Part shown: piece after piece, positions 21,501-31,037 of the stretch
How positions within the stretch are numbered: the stretch's first letter is position 1
Layout of the letters: the number at the start of each line of letters is the position of its first letter
Assembly (NCBI GenBank): GCA_964036045.1
Contig: OZ038385.1
Coordinates: forward strand, 33,818,101 to 33,882,100
DNA from: Eutreptiella sp. 'Long Island Sound 2002'
Lineage: Eukaryota; Euglenozoa; Euglenophyceae; Eutreptiales; Eutreptiaceae
Direction of reading: 5' to 3'
DNA length: 64,000 nucleotides
The notes under the pieces: generated by a model
What the model was told of the DNA's origin: nothing
The model's database searches: none
The model's input: only the letters and a program-made list of their open reading frames with translations
Program-made: the position numbers and the translations under genes

Positions 21501-24500
21501 GGCGATTCTGAAGACAATGCTCTTACTGATGAGTATATGTCTGATAGTAACACTGAGCATGGTATTCAGGTAGTGAGTGATGATCCTGGTACTAGTATTT
21601 TTAGTGTAGTACAGGCAGATATGGAATATGAGGACTGTCAGCATCTGCGTGAAGCACTAATCAGTGAATTTAAGGAGCAGGTCTTTACCAGAAAAACTTT
21701 CACGCAGGTTGACAATGACAAAAGGGGTCCTCATGCTAAGGTAAAGCTTGAGTTGATACCCAATGCAATTCCTTTTAGTTGTAAAGCCATACGTACAGTA
21801 GGTGTGCGTGAACAGGTTCTGTACGATAAAATTAAGGGTTTTGAGGAACAGGGTTTCATACGTAAGTGTCGAGGTAGTACAGAGTGGGTATCGCGGGCTT
21901 TTTTAGTCCCCAAACCCAATGGCAAATGGCGACTGGTCATCGATTATCGGTATTTAAATACCCAGCTTAAAGGGTTAAATTTTCCTTTGCCGGTAATTGA
22001 AGACCAGCTCGCCCGCCAAGAGGGTAACAGTGTTTTTTCGTTGGTGGACTTGGAAGACGGATTCCACCAGATGCACCTGGAGGAATCCAGTCGTTCCTTG
22101 ACCGCATTCATCACGCCTTTCGGCGTGTATGAATGGAAGGTGCTGCCCATGGGGGTTAAGGTGGGCCCGCAGGTTTTTCAGCGACTGGTTGCGTGGGTTG
22201 TACGTAACTGCCCTACTAGTGGGCCGTATATTGATGATGTCTTGACGGGTACAGGAGTGCCGCGCAACTATGCACCTTCTGATCATGGCCCTGGCAAACT
22301 TTTTGACAGCCATGCTTATGCAGACAAACCAGCTGATACATTTTTGAACCCCTGTTTTTCACCGCCGCCAATTTTGCCTGATGGCACAGCAAATTCCGAT
22401 ATGGTCACCCCCTTTTCATATATCATTCCTTCCCACCCTTCAAGTCAGGATAAGTTGTATTATCATTATCTTTGTATGCGTGAGCTGTTTCATGCATTTG
22501 CATCTGCTGACCTCACGGTCAAGCCTGAAAAGTGTTTTTTGTTGCGTCGTCAAGTACAGTATGTAGGGCATGTACTTTGTAACGGTAAACGCTTCCCTAA
22601 CCCGAGTAAAACACAGGCCCTTCGGGATTGGGAAATTAAACACATTACCAATGCCTAAGCCCTGAAAGGGTTCCTGGGTTTGGCAAATTGGTATAGTATG
22701 TATATACGTAACTATGCCAAGTATGCTGCCCCCTTGATGGAGGCCCTAAAAGGTATGTATCAGTTTGAGGATGTACAAGGGGGGCCGGCAGTAGATGGTA
22801 ATGGGTTGCCTTGTAAGGCACGCAAACGTGTTAAGCTTACCCCCAAACAATCAGAGATCAAGTGGACTCCTGAAATGGAGTGGGGATTTCAGCAAATCAA
22901 AGATTCTCTGATTGAGAAAGTTGAGTTATATCTACCGCGTCCTGGTGCACGGTGGCGGCTGTCCACTGATGCATCAGATTTCGCTGTAGGGGGAGTGTTA
23001 GAACAGGAACAGGACGACGGGAATTGGCATCCTGTCGCTTTTTTTTCTAGAAAACTACAGGGCAGTAAAACAGCAGGTAAGCATAAAGATAAAGGTATAG
23101 GACAGGTGGGATGGACAGTGAGGGAAAAATAGACGTATGCTGTTGTATGTAGTTTGTTAAAGTTTCAGTCATGGATAGGACATCAGGAAGTATTGGTACG
23201 TACAGATCATAGTAGTATTGTACAGTGGTATAAGGAGGATTTGTGTACTGTGTCTGGGCCTTTGGGTCGTCGTGGCCGATGGCACGAGTTTTTAAGTCGT
23301 TTCAATCTTGTAATACTGTATCATAAGGGAGCTGAAAATGAAGCCCCTGATGCGTTATCACGCTGGGCATACCCGGCAGGGTTATCTCAGGATGTATCTT
23401 TTCACGGCAGTGAAAATGACCTTGAGGGTTGGAACCAGTGTGAACAGCGTGAGCGTGAATACACACAACGTAAGTTGCGTGAACGGCACCCGAATGATTT
23501 TGCAGAGTATCGTACTGTACGTGCCTGTATGGTTCCTGACTGCACTGAGTGTGTTGCAGTCCACATACCTCATCAAACTGAGGCACGTGAGCTTCTTCTT
23601 GAGGCCCGTGCGGTTGCAGAATTTCGTCACATTTCTGATCACCCCTCCCTTGTGCATGCATCAGCTTTTGCTGATATTGACGGATTTCACTTATACTGCA
23701 ACCCTGCAGTTTTTCAACAGAGCAGACCTTCTCGAGTAGTCAAGCGTGAGTTACGTCACACAGAAGTTTCTACAGTTTCATGTGTCTCAGTGGGTGACGG
23801 GCACGAGCTGCCCATTGACAGAGTGGAAGATTTACACATACACACACTAAATACAATCAAACTCCCCCCTGATACCGCTGTGTTGTATAGTGATTGGGAT
23901 CCAGAATATGCTGCTGACCCAGTGCTGGGTCCACATTGGACAACATTACAGGCAGATGGTGTCAGTGGTCAGTACAGATTACATATGGGTCGTGTTCGAT
24001 TGGCAGGGCGTATTTGTGTTCCTTTGTCTCTGTTGGACAAAGTCATAGTGGCGACACATACATATGCCCATCCAGGCATTCACAAAACACACCAGCTCAT
24101 TGACAGAAAATACATTTTTCAGGAGCTTGATAAAGGACAGCCACGAAAATTTTCATACACCAAGCTGAAAGAACACATTGCGCTGCAGTTGGGACATTGT
24201 CAGGTCTGTCAGGCTGTCAAGGGTCGCAAGGGTCTGCAGCCTGACACTATGCATTCATATCCAATACCTGAGTATCCGTTTAGTTCTATCTCAGCAGATT
24301 TTTGTAAATTGGATGAAGTGAAACAGGGAGCTGTTGTATATGACTCAGTTTTTGTAATTGTCTGTCGTTTAACAGGATATGTAATGGCACTGCCATGCAG
24401 CACCACCATTACCTCATCTGAGCTGGCTTCTTTATTTCTGACGCGTTTTGTTACTTTCTTCGGGCTGCCGAAGGAAATTTTTAGCGACGTGGATAAAATT

Positions 24501-25043
24501 ATGCATGCAGATTTTTTCTCCACATTCTGTCAGCTCTCAGGAATTGAGGAGTATAGATCCCCTGTGTATCGTAAGAAGAGTAATGGTAGGGCTGAGCGGG
24601 CAGTACAGGTAGTTGTTGACAGCTTACGCAAGTTGTTACAGCAGGCAGGCAGAAATCGTAAGTGGACTGATTTATTGCCTCTGGCACTTTGGTGTGCTAA
24701 CGATATGCCTGGGGCTGTATCAGGCTTCAGTCCACATAGACTTGTTTTCGGTAGGGATCCCATTGGGTTTGGGGATCACCCCCCAATGGCACCTGATTAC
24801 GGGTCAGAGGATGCGTACCAATTTTTTCAACGTGTGCGTAGGGAAAGAGAATATGTGAGTGCCAAGCTCACAAAAATACAAGATGAATTCAGTGCCAAAT
24901 ACCTGACGGAACACCCGCCTCTCAATTTTGAACCTGGTGATCGTGTTTGGTTGAAAACCATTCGTAAACCGGGGGAGAGTAAATTGGACCGTCTTTGGGT
25001 TGGTCCTGCTGAAATTTTGGAGAGGCTCAGTGCAGGTAGGTAG
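18519..25043 (+). CDS. pol: Pol of inner element: protease, dUTPase, RT, RNase H, integrase
   Basis: Same frame as gag, separated only by TAG 18,516. Further in-frame stops are TAA 22,656 and TAG 23,130 (both where Gln is expected) and TAG/TGA at 25,041-25,046. The protease-like motif LTLADIGCQVLAVG is at about 18,770. Two Cys clusters (CPKCHGDRTACPC; WWCPEC) are near 19,130-19,290. A dUTPase spans 19,435-19,845 and an S/E-rich spacer 19,850-21,650. RT covers about 21,680-22,660 with WRLVIDYRYLN, SLVDLEDGFHQMHL and YIDD at 22,227-22,238, followed by an extra ~65-residue insertion before HAFASADLTVKPEKC. RNase H (LSTDASDFAVGGVLEQE) is near 22,960 and TDHSSIVQWY near 23,200. Integrase has an H-H-C-C zinc domain (24,050-24,220) and D, D, E in ADFCKLDE, IFSDVDK and RAERAVQV. 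Confidence 0.9.
19435..19845 (+). CDS. dUTPase domain within Pol of inner element
   Basis: All five trimeric-dUTPase motifs are in order: 1, AGYDLFSPV; 2, GRIASRSSFA; 3, GGVIDRGYRGDVTVLLEN (Tyr and Asp of the nucleotide pocket kept); 4, GDRIAQLIL; 5, RGTRGFGSTG (the P-loop-like tail). Spacing fits a single ~135-residue domain. dUTPases hydrolyse dUTP to dUMP and limit uracil in cDNA. The domain is known in some retroviruses and is unusual in Ty3/gypsy elements. There are no stops or frameshifts inside it. Confidence 0.93.
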
Positions 25044-25512
25044 TGAATTGCTGGTCCGTATGGTGAACAACAGGTTGAGTCATTGCGGCTCAAACCATAC
25101 AACCCCCCCTTGACACACGGAGCTCCACCCCTACACTTTTACACCGACAAGGAGACGTTGGTGGATGATGAGAAATTCATCGTCGAAAAAATTTTAAAAC
25201 ATGCAGTTCAAAAAAAACAGAGGTAAGGACAAGGCACGCCGCCCCAACATTGTTAAATGGTTTGTAAAATACAAGGGGTACGACAAACCTGAGTGGAGGG
25301 AGGCATCTGAATTCATGCATGACACAAATGAGGAATGGCTGCGCTACAACATCAAACACAAGATTGATGTGGGGTTACAGGACATACGACAAGTGTTGTC
25401 ATCAGTACATCCAAAAATTTTACAATGGCGCACAGATTTCGGGGGACAGGTGCATATGCGTGATCACCGATGTGTTTCCTCCTTATGTCGTGTATATTAC
25501 CGCCTTTGATGC
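25044..25512 (+). pseudogene. C-terminal Pol tail and chromodomain of inner element (frameshifted)
   Basis: After TGA 25,044 the pol frame stays open to 25,223 and includes VESLRLKPYNPPL, typical of the post-integrase SH3-like end, then KFIVEKILKH, the start of a chromodomain. A run of eight A at 25,210 marks a frameshift. The chromodomain continues in the +1 frame from 25,201 with IVKWFVKYKGYDKPEWREASEF (aromatic-cage-type Trp/Tyr positions). Chromodomains at the integrase C-terminus direct chromoviruses to heterochromatin. Confidence 0.75.
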
Positions 25513-26720
25513 TCTGATTGCTCTCCCCTTTCTGTACAGGTCTTACAGAGTTCAGGAAGTCCTTACAGAATTCAGAAGTGGGTTACACATCCTTTTGTTT
25601 CAATACTTCAGACTGGTATGTCTGACTGCAGGGCGTGGTGATGACAGTTTTGCATTGGCTTGGCGAATGGCACGCTGTCTCACTGGTGTCTACGCCATGG
25701 CCCTTGCGACGTCGTCAGCCCCCCTCCCCCTTTTTTTCTGAGGTTCTGTCACAGGACAACAGTCTTTTTCTTCCCCTCTCATGTATTATTGTGTATGAAC
25801 TGTTAATCAGTTGTTTCTATTTTTTATCCCACCGTTGGCACGTGGGCCCTTCCTTGGGAAGTGGGAGTTCAGAACTGCCAAATTTCATTGAATGTATTGC
25901 ATGTCTTCTGTGTGTTGACACGAATCATGTTGACCTTGTATATAGCAGTATCAGCCAGTTTTCAGGTTCACTCTGCAGGTCATCGGTGAATTCGCCTACA
26001 CCGTATAGTACGTAACCGACGCGCCCTGTGAGATTTAGCTTCCCCTGGCACTGCAGCTGGTTTGTAGCTGATTCCCTTCTCCCAGCACCAGGCGCCAGTT
26101 ATTTTTGGTCAGAGAGCGCAACGCAACCCCCTGGTCCCCGGCCCAAATGTTGCAGACAGTGCGCCCTCTGAGGATGCAGCATGTGTTTACCAGACATCAA
26201 GCCCCCTTTGCCCTAGGCATAAGAGGTACTGGCCTGAGTGGCCCCGTGACAAGTAATAGGATTACATTCCCCTTCGCCGATGCTTTGGTGGTTTCTTTCG
26301 GACGTCGTTTCTTTTTTTTGTGTGTGATTTTGAGATAAAACAATCATCGGTGTTGAACGATCAAGGGTTCGATTTATGCCCCTCCTAACTAAAGGCATTG
26401 AGTCAGGCATACATTATGCTGTGTCCAACTTTGTAGTCACAGTGGTGCGGTGACATGTTTTGTGTGCTTTCTTTCTTGTGCAGACGTGGAGTGATCCAGA
26501 GAACAGAGATGATCGGAGTCCAGAGAACAGAGCTGATCGAAATCCAGAGACCAGGATTCACCAGAATTCACGGGCCAGAGATCATCAGCATCAGGGTCCA
26601 GCGTACAGGGATGATTATGGTTGGTCAGTGGTTTATATATGCATGTCCACAGTGATGTTTCAATTTTTTATTTGCTTCTGTCAGACATCTGTTGCTTGCT
26701 TCGCAGGTGTACAGATGTCT
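25513..26720 (+). other. 3' untranslated region of inner element with an exon-like block
   Basis: No recognisable domain. A block at 26,485-26,619 is preceded by a pyrimidine-rich acceptor (TTTCTTGTGCAG), encodes repeats of the type PENRADRNPE and is followed by GGTTGGTCAG, so a spliced ORF is possible. I cannot assign a product. Confidence 0.35.
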
Positions 26721-26731
26721 TGTGAGGGGAG
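26721..26731 (+). other. Polypurine tract of inner element
   Basis: TGTGAGGGGAG directly precedes the TG of the right LTR, the expected plus-strand priming site. Confidence 0.8.
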
Positions 26732-27105
26732 TGTAATGAAACAGTGATACACACCCCAACGTGAGTCAGAGAGTGCGCGCACAGCAGAGATCGCGCGCAC
26801 ATTATGGATGATCATTTGCACGTTGTTGATTGTTTATAATTAAACTCAGATCACGCTTTATTTATAAGATTGAACGCTCTGTGACTTGCAAAAGACGCTG
26901 CGAAGTAGGACAGAACTAACTGTGCATAATGTTGTGAGTTTTCTGTACTACACTGCAGGGTCTTGCATTTTTAATGATGATTTGGACTCAATCTTGTATG
27001 TGCCATTGCTGATTGTGTATTCCGTGGGATCCGGAGTCATTAGCCCAAAACTCTGCAATTTCGGAAATCTCAAACTAAGATGGAGGTTACACCAATCTCA
27101 AAACA
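26732..27105 (+). repeat. Right LTR of inner element
   Basis: Starts TGTAATGAAACAG, ends CAAAACA and is followed by the ACTGA duplication. It is about 99% identical to the left LTR outside the AATGAT expansion. It supplies an ATG (27,080) that opens into the downstream half of the outer gag. Confidence 0.95.
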
Positions 27106-27790
27106 ACTGATTCTGTTGCGCAGCAAGATCCCAGCGAAGACATGGTCAGAGTGCAAGGACACGCCAGCGCGCAAGGCCCTTACCCACAGCTACTCTGATC
27201 TACTAAGACTGCTTAAAGCCCTGTCTATGGAGCGAGAGTCTGATCAAGCCGCCGACCGCCACGCGCACCTCAATTACGTGCAGTACAACGCTGAAGCCGA
27301 ACTGTTTACTGGCGAAGGCAAAGGAGAAGGCAAAGGCGGTGGCAAAGGAAAAGGAAAAGGTCGAGGGCGAGGCGGTGGCAAAGGCAAAGGTGGAAGAGGC
27401 TGGCAATGGACGCAAGAACATCCTCCACCTGCTTTCAAGGTTACCATCTACTGCAAATACTGTGGAAAAAGGAACCACGCAGCGTCGAACTGTTGGAAGA
27501 AGCAAAAGGATGACAAGAAACAACAAGAAGACTGGAATGCACAACAGCAAGCACCACAGCAAGGTCAACCTGTTAACCCCAAGCCGGCCGCGCAGCAATT
27601 TGCGAAGCCTGCGCCGAAGCCTGCACCTGCACCGAAGCCAGCACCGAATCCCGCTCCTACGGCAGCAGTACCTGAAGAGGAAGGAAGCAACAAAAAGAAG
27701 ACGAAGCTGTTGTCCATGGAGAAGTACCTTCTCAAGCAGTGCGAGAAGCACGGGATTCCACTCAAGACCCTTCAGGCCGTACAGAAGTAG
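27106..27790 (+). CDS. gag: Gag of outer element, C-terminal part with zinc knuckle
   Basis: Continues the outer Gag frame directly after the ACTGA duplication. It contains a Gly/Lys-rich linker (GEGKGEGKGGGKGKGKGRGR) and a CCHC zinc knuckle (C-K-Y-C-G-K-R-N-H-A-A-S-N-C at 27,450-27,491), then a Pro/Ala/Lys-rich tail (APKPAPAPKPAPNPAP). It ends at TAG 27,788; the same frame stays open beyond into protease, so Gag-Pol could arise by stop-codon readthrough. Confidence 0.85.
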
Positions 27791-28666
27791 AGGGGTGGGA
27801 CCTCGGGAAAGACGCTCTACGCGTGCCTGGTCTCAATGGGGGAGCAAAAGTATCATGGGTCACTCGACACGGGCGCCAGTAACAGCTTAGTGGCGGGGAG
27901 ACTGGTGGAGCAAGGCCAGACGCAAATGGGTGAAATTTTCGAAGTCAAGGTTGGAAACGGAGCTGTACAGCTGACAAGTGGGGAGACAGAAGGAGTTGTT
28001 CACGTGGGAGAAGAGGACATCCCTTTCTCGTTCGCAACCTTCGACACCGACGCGTTCGACGTGATGCTGGGAAACGACTTCTTTGAAGCCAACCCGCACA
28101 TCAAGTACCTCTCCCTGCAAGCGCCCCACCATTTACTGGTTCAGAGACATGGGCAACTCGTGGAAGTCCCACTGAACGAGGACACCACACCAAAACCCTC
28201 CGTGCAGGTCATCCAAGGTCTGTCACTCAACTTAGGCGCGGACATGAAGCTGGAAGGTATGGTGGCCCTCCACGCGCAGCTCGCTCGTACTGAGAACTAC
28301 AAACGTTCGACGGAGATGAAGAAACAAGGGTTTGCGGACTTATCTTTGGAAGGAGATCCGACGGGTTCAGACTTCATTGAGCTATTCGCTTCGAAGCAGA
28401 ACGCAGACTCACAATTTTACTGCAACCGCAAGGACAACTCCGCCTTTTGGTACCATTGGGGGTGGCTACAAAGGTGGAAGCCGTTGTACGCAAATCCAAG
28501 GTTCTCCCAACTCCTACGAGTTCTGGTCAAAGTGGCGATCGACCGAGCGCGCTTAGTTTTAGTAGTACCAGAAGGGAAGAAATGGGAAAGTAAAGGAGCG
28601 AAGTGGAAAGAACTCCTCGAAAGACTGACTATCTCGAAGATCATCCTACCCGACCTGCCGATGTAA
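27791..28666 (+). CDS. Protease and Dam-like methyltransferase domain of outer element
   Basis: In frame with gag after TAG 27,788. An aspartic protease follows, with the catalytic LDTGASNSLV (DTGAS at 27,866-27,880) and later FDVMLGNDFF (the ILG-type flap partner). From about 28,370 a second domain reads SDFIELFASKQN, LYANPRFSQLLRVLVKV and ARLVLVVPEG. It resembles the Dam-type N6-adenine methyltransferase-like domain known from DIRS retrotransposons, with NPRF in place of the NPP[YF] core. A related fragment at 5403-5580 keeps NPPF. The in-frame TAA at 28,664 interrupts a frame that stays open to 29,455. The domain's position between protease and RT is unusual. Confidence 0.75.
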   Translation, partial: RGGTSGKTLYACLVSMGEQKYHGSLDTGASNSLVAGRLVEQGQTQMGEIFEVKVGNGAVQLTSGETEGVVHVGEEDIPFSFATFDTDAFDVMLGNDFFEANPHIKYLSLQAPHHLLVQRHGQLVEVPLNEDTTPKPSVQVIQGLSLNLGADMKLEGMVALHAQLARTENYKRSTEMKKQGFADLSLEGDPTGSDFIELFASKQNADSQFYCNRKDNSAFWYHWGWLQRWKPLYANPRFSQLLRVLVKVAIDRARLVLVVPEGKKWESKGAKWKELLERLTISKIILPDLPM

Positions 28667-29455
28667 AGCCAAGATGGGAGTGAAGAAATTTTACCGAAGC
28701 CTTCCTGGCGAACATGTCTCTATCTACTGGACGGGGATACCAAACCCGTACCGATGGAAGAACTCGACCAGGAGGAGGTACAGTGGGTCACAAGGCAGAA
28801 CCGGGGTTGGGGAAAAGCAAAGATGCTCTCCAAATTCCCTGATCACCCTGATGTCAAATGGGAGGAACGAGAACCTGTCGTCAACGCTCCGACGCTGGAC
28901 GTGGAAAGTGATAGCCAAGGAGAAGAGGAGACCTGTGCAGCAAACACAGGAGACAACACCAGGAATCCGAGAGTGTCGACGATCCCGATTCACAACTCCG
29001 AAGGGTACGAATCAGTGAAACGGGAAGATTTGGTGGACGCACTACTACTCGAAACTGAACCTGACATACCTCCGCAGCGGGGACAACTCGATGACCAAGC
29101 CAAGTGCTTACTCGCCTTTGCGTGCATGGTGGCCGACAAGACGACCCACTCTGAGAAGAAGGATCCTCAGTGGGTGAAGCCCAGCAAGGACAGTTGGCCC
29201 ATCGGGGAGCACGAGAAGGAGGATATCAAACAACTTCTCTTTCACCGCGTAGAACACCTACAAGAAAATCAGAAGAGAGAGCAATGGCGAGAAAAGCAAC
29301 TGAAACTTAAGATGAAATGGGGTACGAGTGTCTATATCCCTGAAAACGACGATGATCCGTCAGCCTGTACCTGCCAGTATCAAGGACTGTGGGAGATGTC
29401 CCACGTGTGTCACTGCCACCAAGCGAGTACTCTAACTCTGCGAGAAGTGCGTGAA
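28667..29455 (+). CDS. Linker region of outer Pol upstream of RT (interrupted by MITE)
   Basis: Same frame as the protease ORF after TAA 28,664. Charged, with no recognised domain; contains VQWVTRQNRGWGKAKMLSKF and, near the end, CTCQYQGLWEMSHVCHCH, a Cys/His cluster that may bind zinc. The frame is cut at 29,455 by a 397-bp insertion and resumes at 29,859 with CCAECHGSLDLCQFHQ, a further Cys/His cluster. Confidence 0.6.
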
Positions 29456-29852
29456 CCAGGACGTTTTTTAATTGAGAAAAAAAAACGCAGGAGCGTCTGG
29501 TTACCAGCCATTTTTACATAGTGGGCACTGTAGTTGTTATTTCTTGGTGGCCTCTGGATGGTTGCTGTTCTTTCCTGGTGGCCTCTGGATCCCCCCCCCC
29601 CCCTGCAAGCAGGCACACAAAGCATATCTGGCAATCGCAGCAAAATCGGAGGACATTGATGTGCACAGGGGAGCATACCTGTGAGGAAAGAAAAGGCAAA
29701 TGGGGGAGAGGGTCGGGGCATAGCAAAGGTCAGCTCACTGGGTGCACCAGGCACAAACAGTGAACCGTACGAGACAAAGTTTTTCTACTACGCCAAGACC
29801 ACGTTTTTTAACTAAAAAAAAAAAAAATCTTGTCTGCTAAAAAACGTCCTGG
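29456..29852. mobile_element. 397-bp MITE in pol of outer element
   Basis: 15-bp terminal inverted repeats CCAGGACGTTTTTTA (29,456-29,470) and TAAAAAACGTCCTGG (29,838-29,852). The target-site duplication CGTGAA is at 29,450-29,455 and 29,853-29,858, possibly 7 bp with one G. Discounting the insert and one duplication copy keeps the pol frame. The interior is non-coding, with poly-C (29,590) and poly-A (29,815) runs. Confidence 0.9.
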
Positions 29853-29858
29853 CGTGAA

Positions 29859-31037
29859 CTACTGCAGGAATACGGCGATCAGAGCGCGAAAGAACATACT
29901 CACTGCTGCGCCGAGTGTCACGGAAGTCTCGACCTCTGTCAATTTCACCAAGTGGATGCTGACGAGATCAAGGAAGTACTTACACTCAACCAGGAGTTTG
30001 GGCAAACCAATCTGGCGGCGTCTGAGGATTTTAAGAACAAGATCCAAGAACACGATCCCCGAGTCGCTGAAGTCCTCGCAAGGTACGAAGAAGCCTTCGG
30101 ACCTTTACCACCTCCCGGGTCAAGCAAGAAACTGGTCAGAATGGACTTAGAGTTGAAGCCCGAGTACCAGGACCAGCGGATTACTTCGAGAGGTTACCCA
30201 TGCTCTAAGGAGGACCAGGACGAGATCATGAGGCAAGTCCTAGAGCTGGTGGAAGCGGGGATGTGCGAAGCCTAGAAGGACACGGAAATACCTGAGCACT
30301 GCTCGCCGTGTTTCTTGGTGGCCAAACCTGGATCGACAGCGAAAAGGCTAGTCGTCGACTATCGCAAGCTGAACAAAATGATCAAACTGCACGCCGGCAG
30401 TCTCCCTGTGATGGAAAACACCATCAAAAATGCCGCGTCGTGCAAGTTCAAGTCCAAGATGGACAAAAGATCAGGGTTTTGGCAAGTCGATTCGACCGAG
30501 CGTGCCAAGGAGTTGATGGCGTTTCGGACACCAAACGGAAGGGTGTTCCGATGGCTGGTCATGCCCTTTGGTATCGCCAACGCCCCCGCGCTGCTCCAGG
30601 AGTTGATGAACCAGGTGCTCACCATCCTCAAGGAGCGACCCGCAGTCCAGGCGTTGCTCGAACGAGGAGCGGTTGCCGAAGCTCACATCGACGACGTGCT
30701 GCTAGGAACGAACTCGATCGAGGACCACCTGCTGTTGCTGTCGGAGTTTTTTGACGTGTGTGTCGAGCGGAATCTCCGTATCAAACTGGAGAAATGCGGA
30801 TTCCTCAAAACTGAGCTGGAGTACCTTGGATTCCGAGTGGGAGACGGTCACTGGGGACCGTGTGAGGACAAACTGAAGCCACTGATGGATTTTACGATCG
30901 ATGGAGTCAAGGGGAAAGCCGAAGGAGTCAAGAAGATAAGGCAATTTATCGGTGGTTGCAACTTCTACAGGCGCCACGTGAGGAATTTCACTGAGTCCTC
31001 GGCTATACTGACCGACCTCATCAAAGACAACACCTGA
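29859..31037 (+). CDS. pol: Reverse transcriptase of outer element (in-frame TAG and TGA)
   Basis: Frame continues from 29,455 across the MITE. RT landmarks are EYQDQRITSRGYPCSKEDQ (the P-Y-R-hP region), PCFLVAKPGSTAKRLVVDYRKLN, SKMDKRSGFWQVDSTERAKE, FRWLVMPFGIANAPALLQELM and HIDDV at 30,684-30,698, where the usual Y/F-x-D-D has His first. KCGFLKTELEYLGFRV and FIGGCNFYRRHVRNF follow. TAG at 30,273 and TGA at 31,035 interrupt the frame at single codons; both are explicable as C-to-T changes. Confidence 0.85.

Larger units (their letters stand above)
14005..27105 (+). mobile_element. Complete 13.1-kb dUTPase- and chromodomain-bearing Ty3/gypsy element (inner element)
   Basis: LTRs of 385 bp (14,005-14,389) and 374 bp (26,732-27,105), TG...CA ends, target-site duplication ACTGA on both sides (14,000-14,004 and 27,106-27,110), PBS, polypurine tract, gag and pol. 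The LTRs differ by about four substitutions (for example GATGGCGCG/GATCGCGCG, TTCTGTG/TTCCGTG, GTCGTTAG/GTCATTAG, AAAGTAAG/AAACTAAG) plus an AATGAT expansion at the 5' end, so it is fairly young. Coding order is gag, TAG, protease, dUTPase, RT, RNase H, integrase, chromodomain. At 13.1 kb it is long for Ty3/gypsy, mainly because of the giant gag and the extra pol segments. Confidence 0.95.

Noticed and set aside
15447-31037. Reassigned genetic code (UAA/UAG as Gln)
   Set aside because: Two TAA/TAG sites fit Gln by flanking conservation, but TGA also appears at Arg positions, the gag and pol ORFs otherwise use CAA/CAG throughout, and the IP3R exons contain no in-frame TAA/TAG before the terminal TAA.
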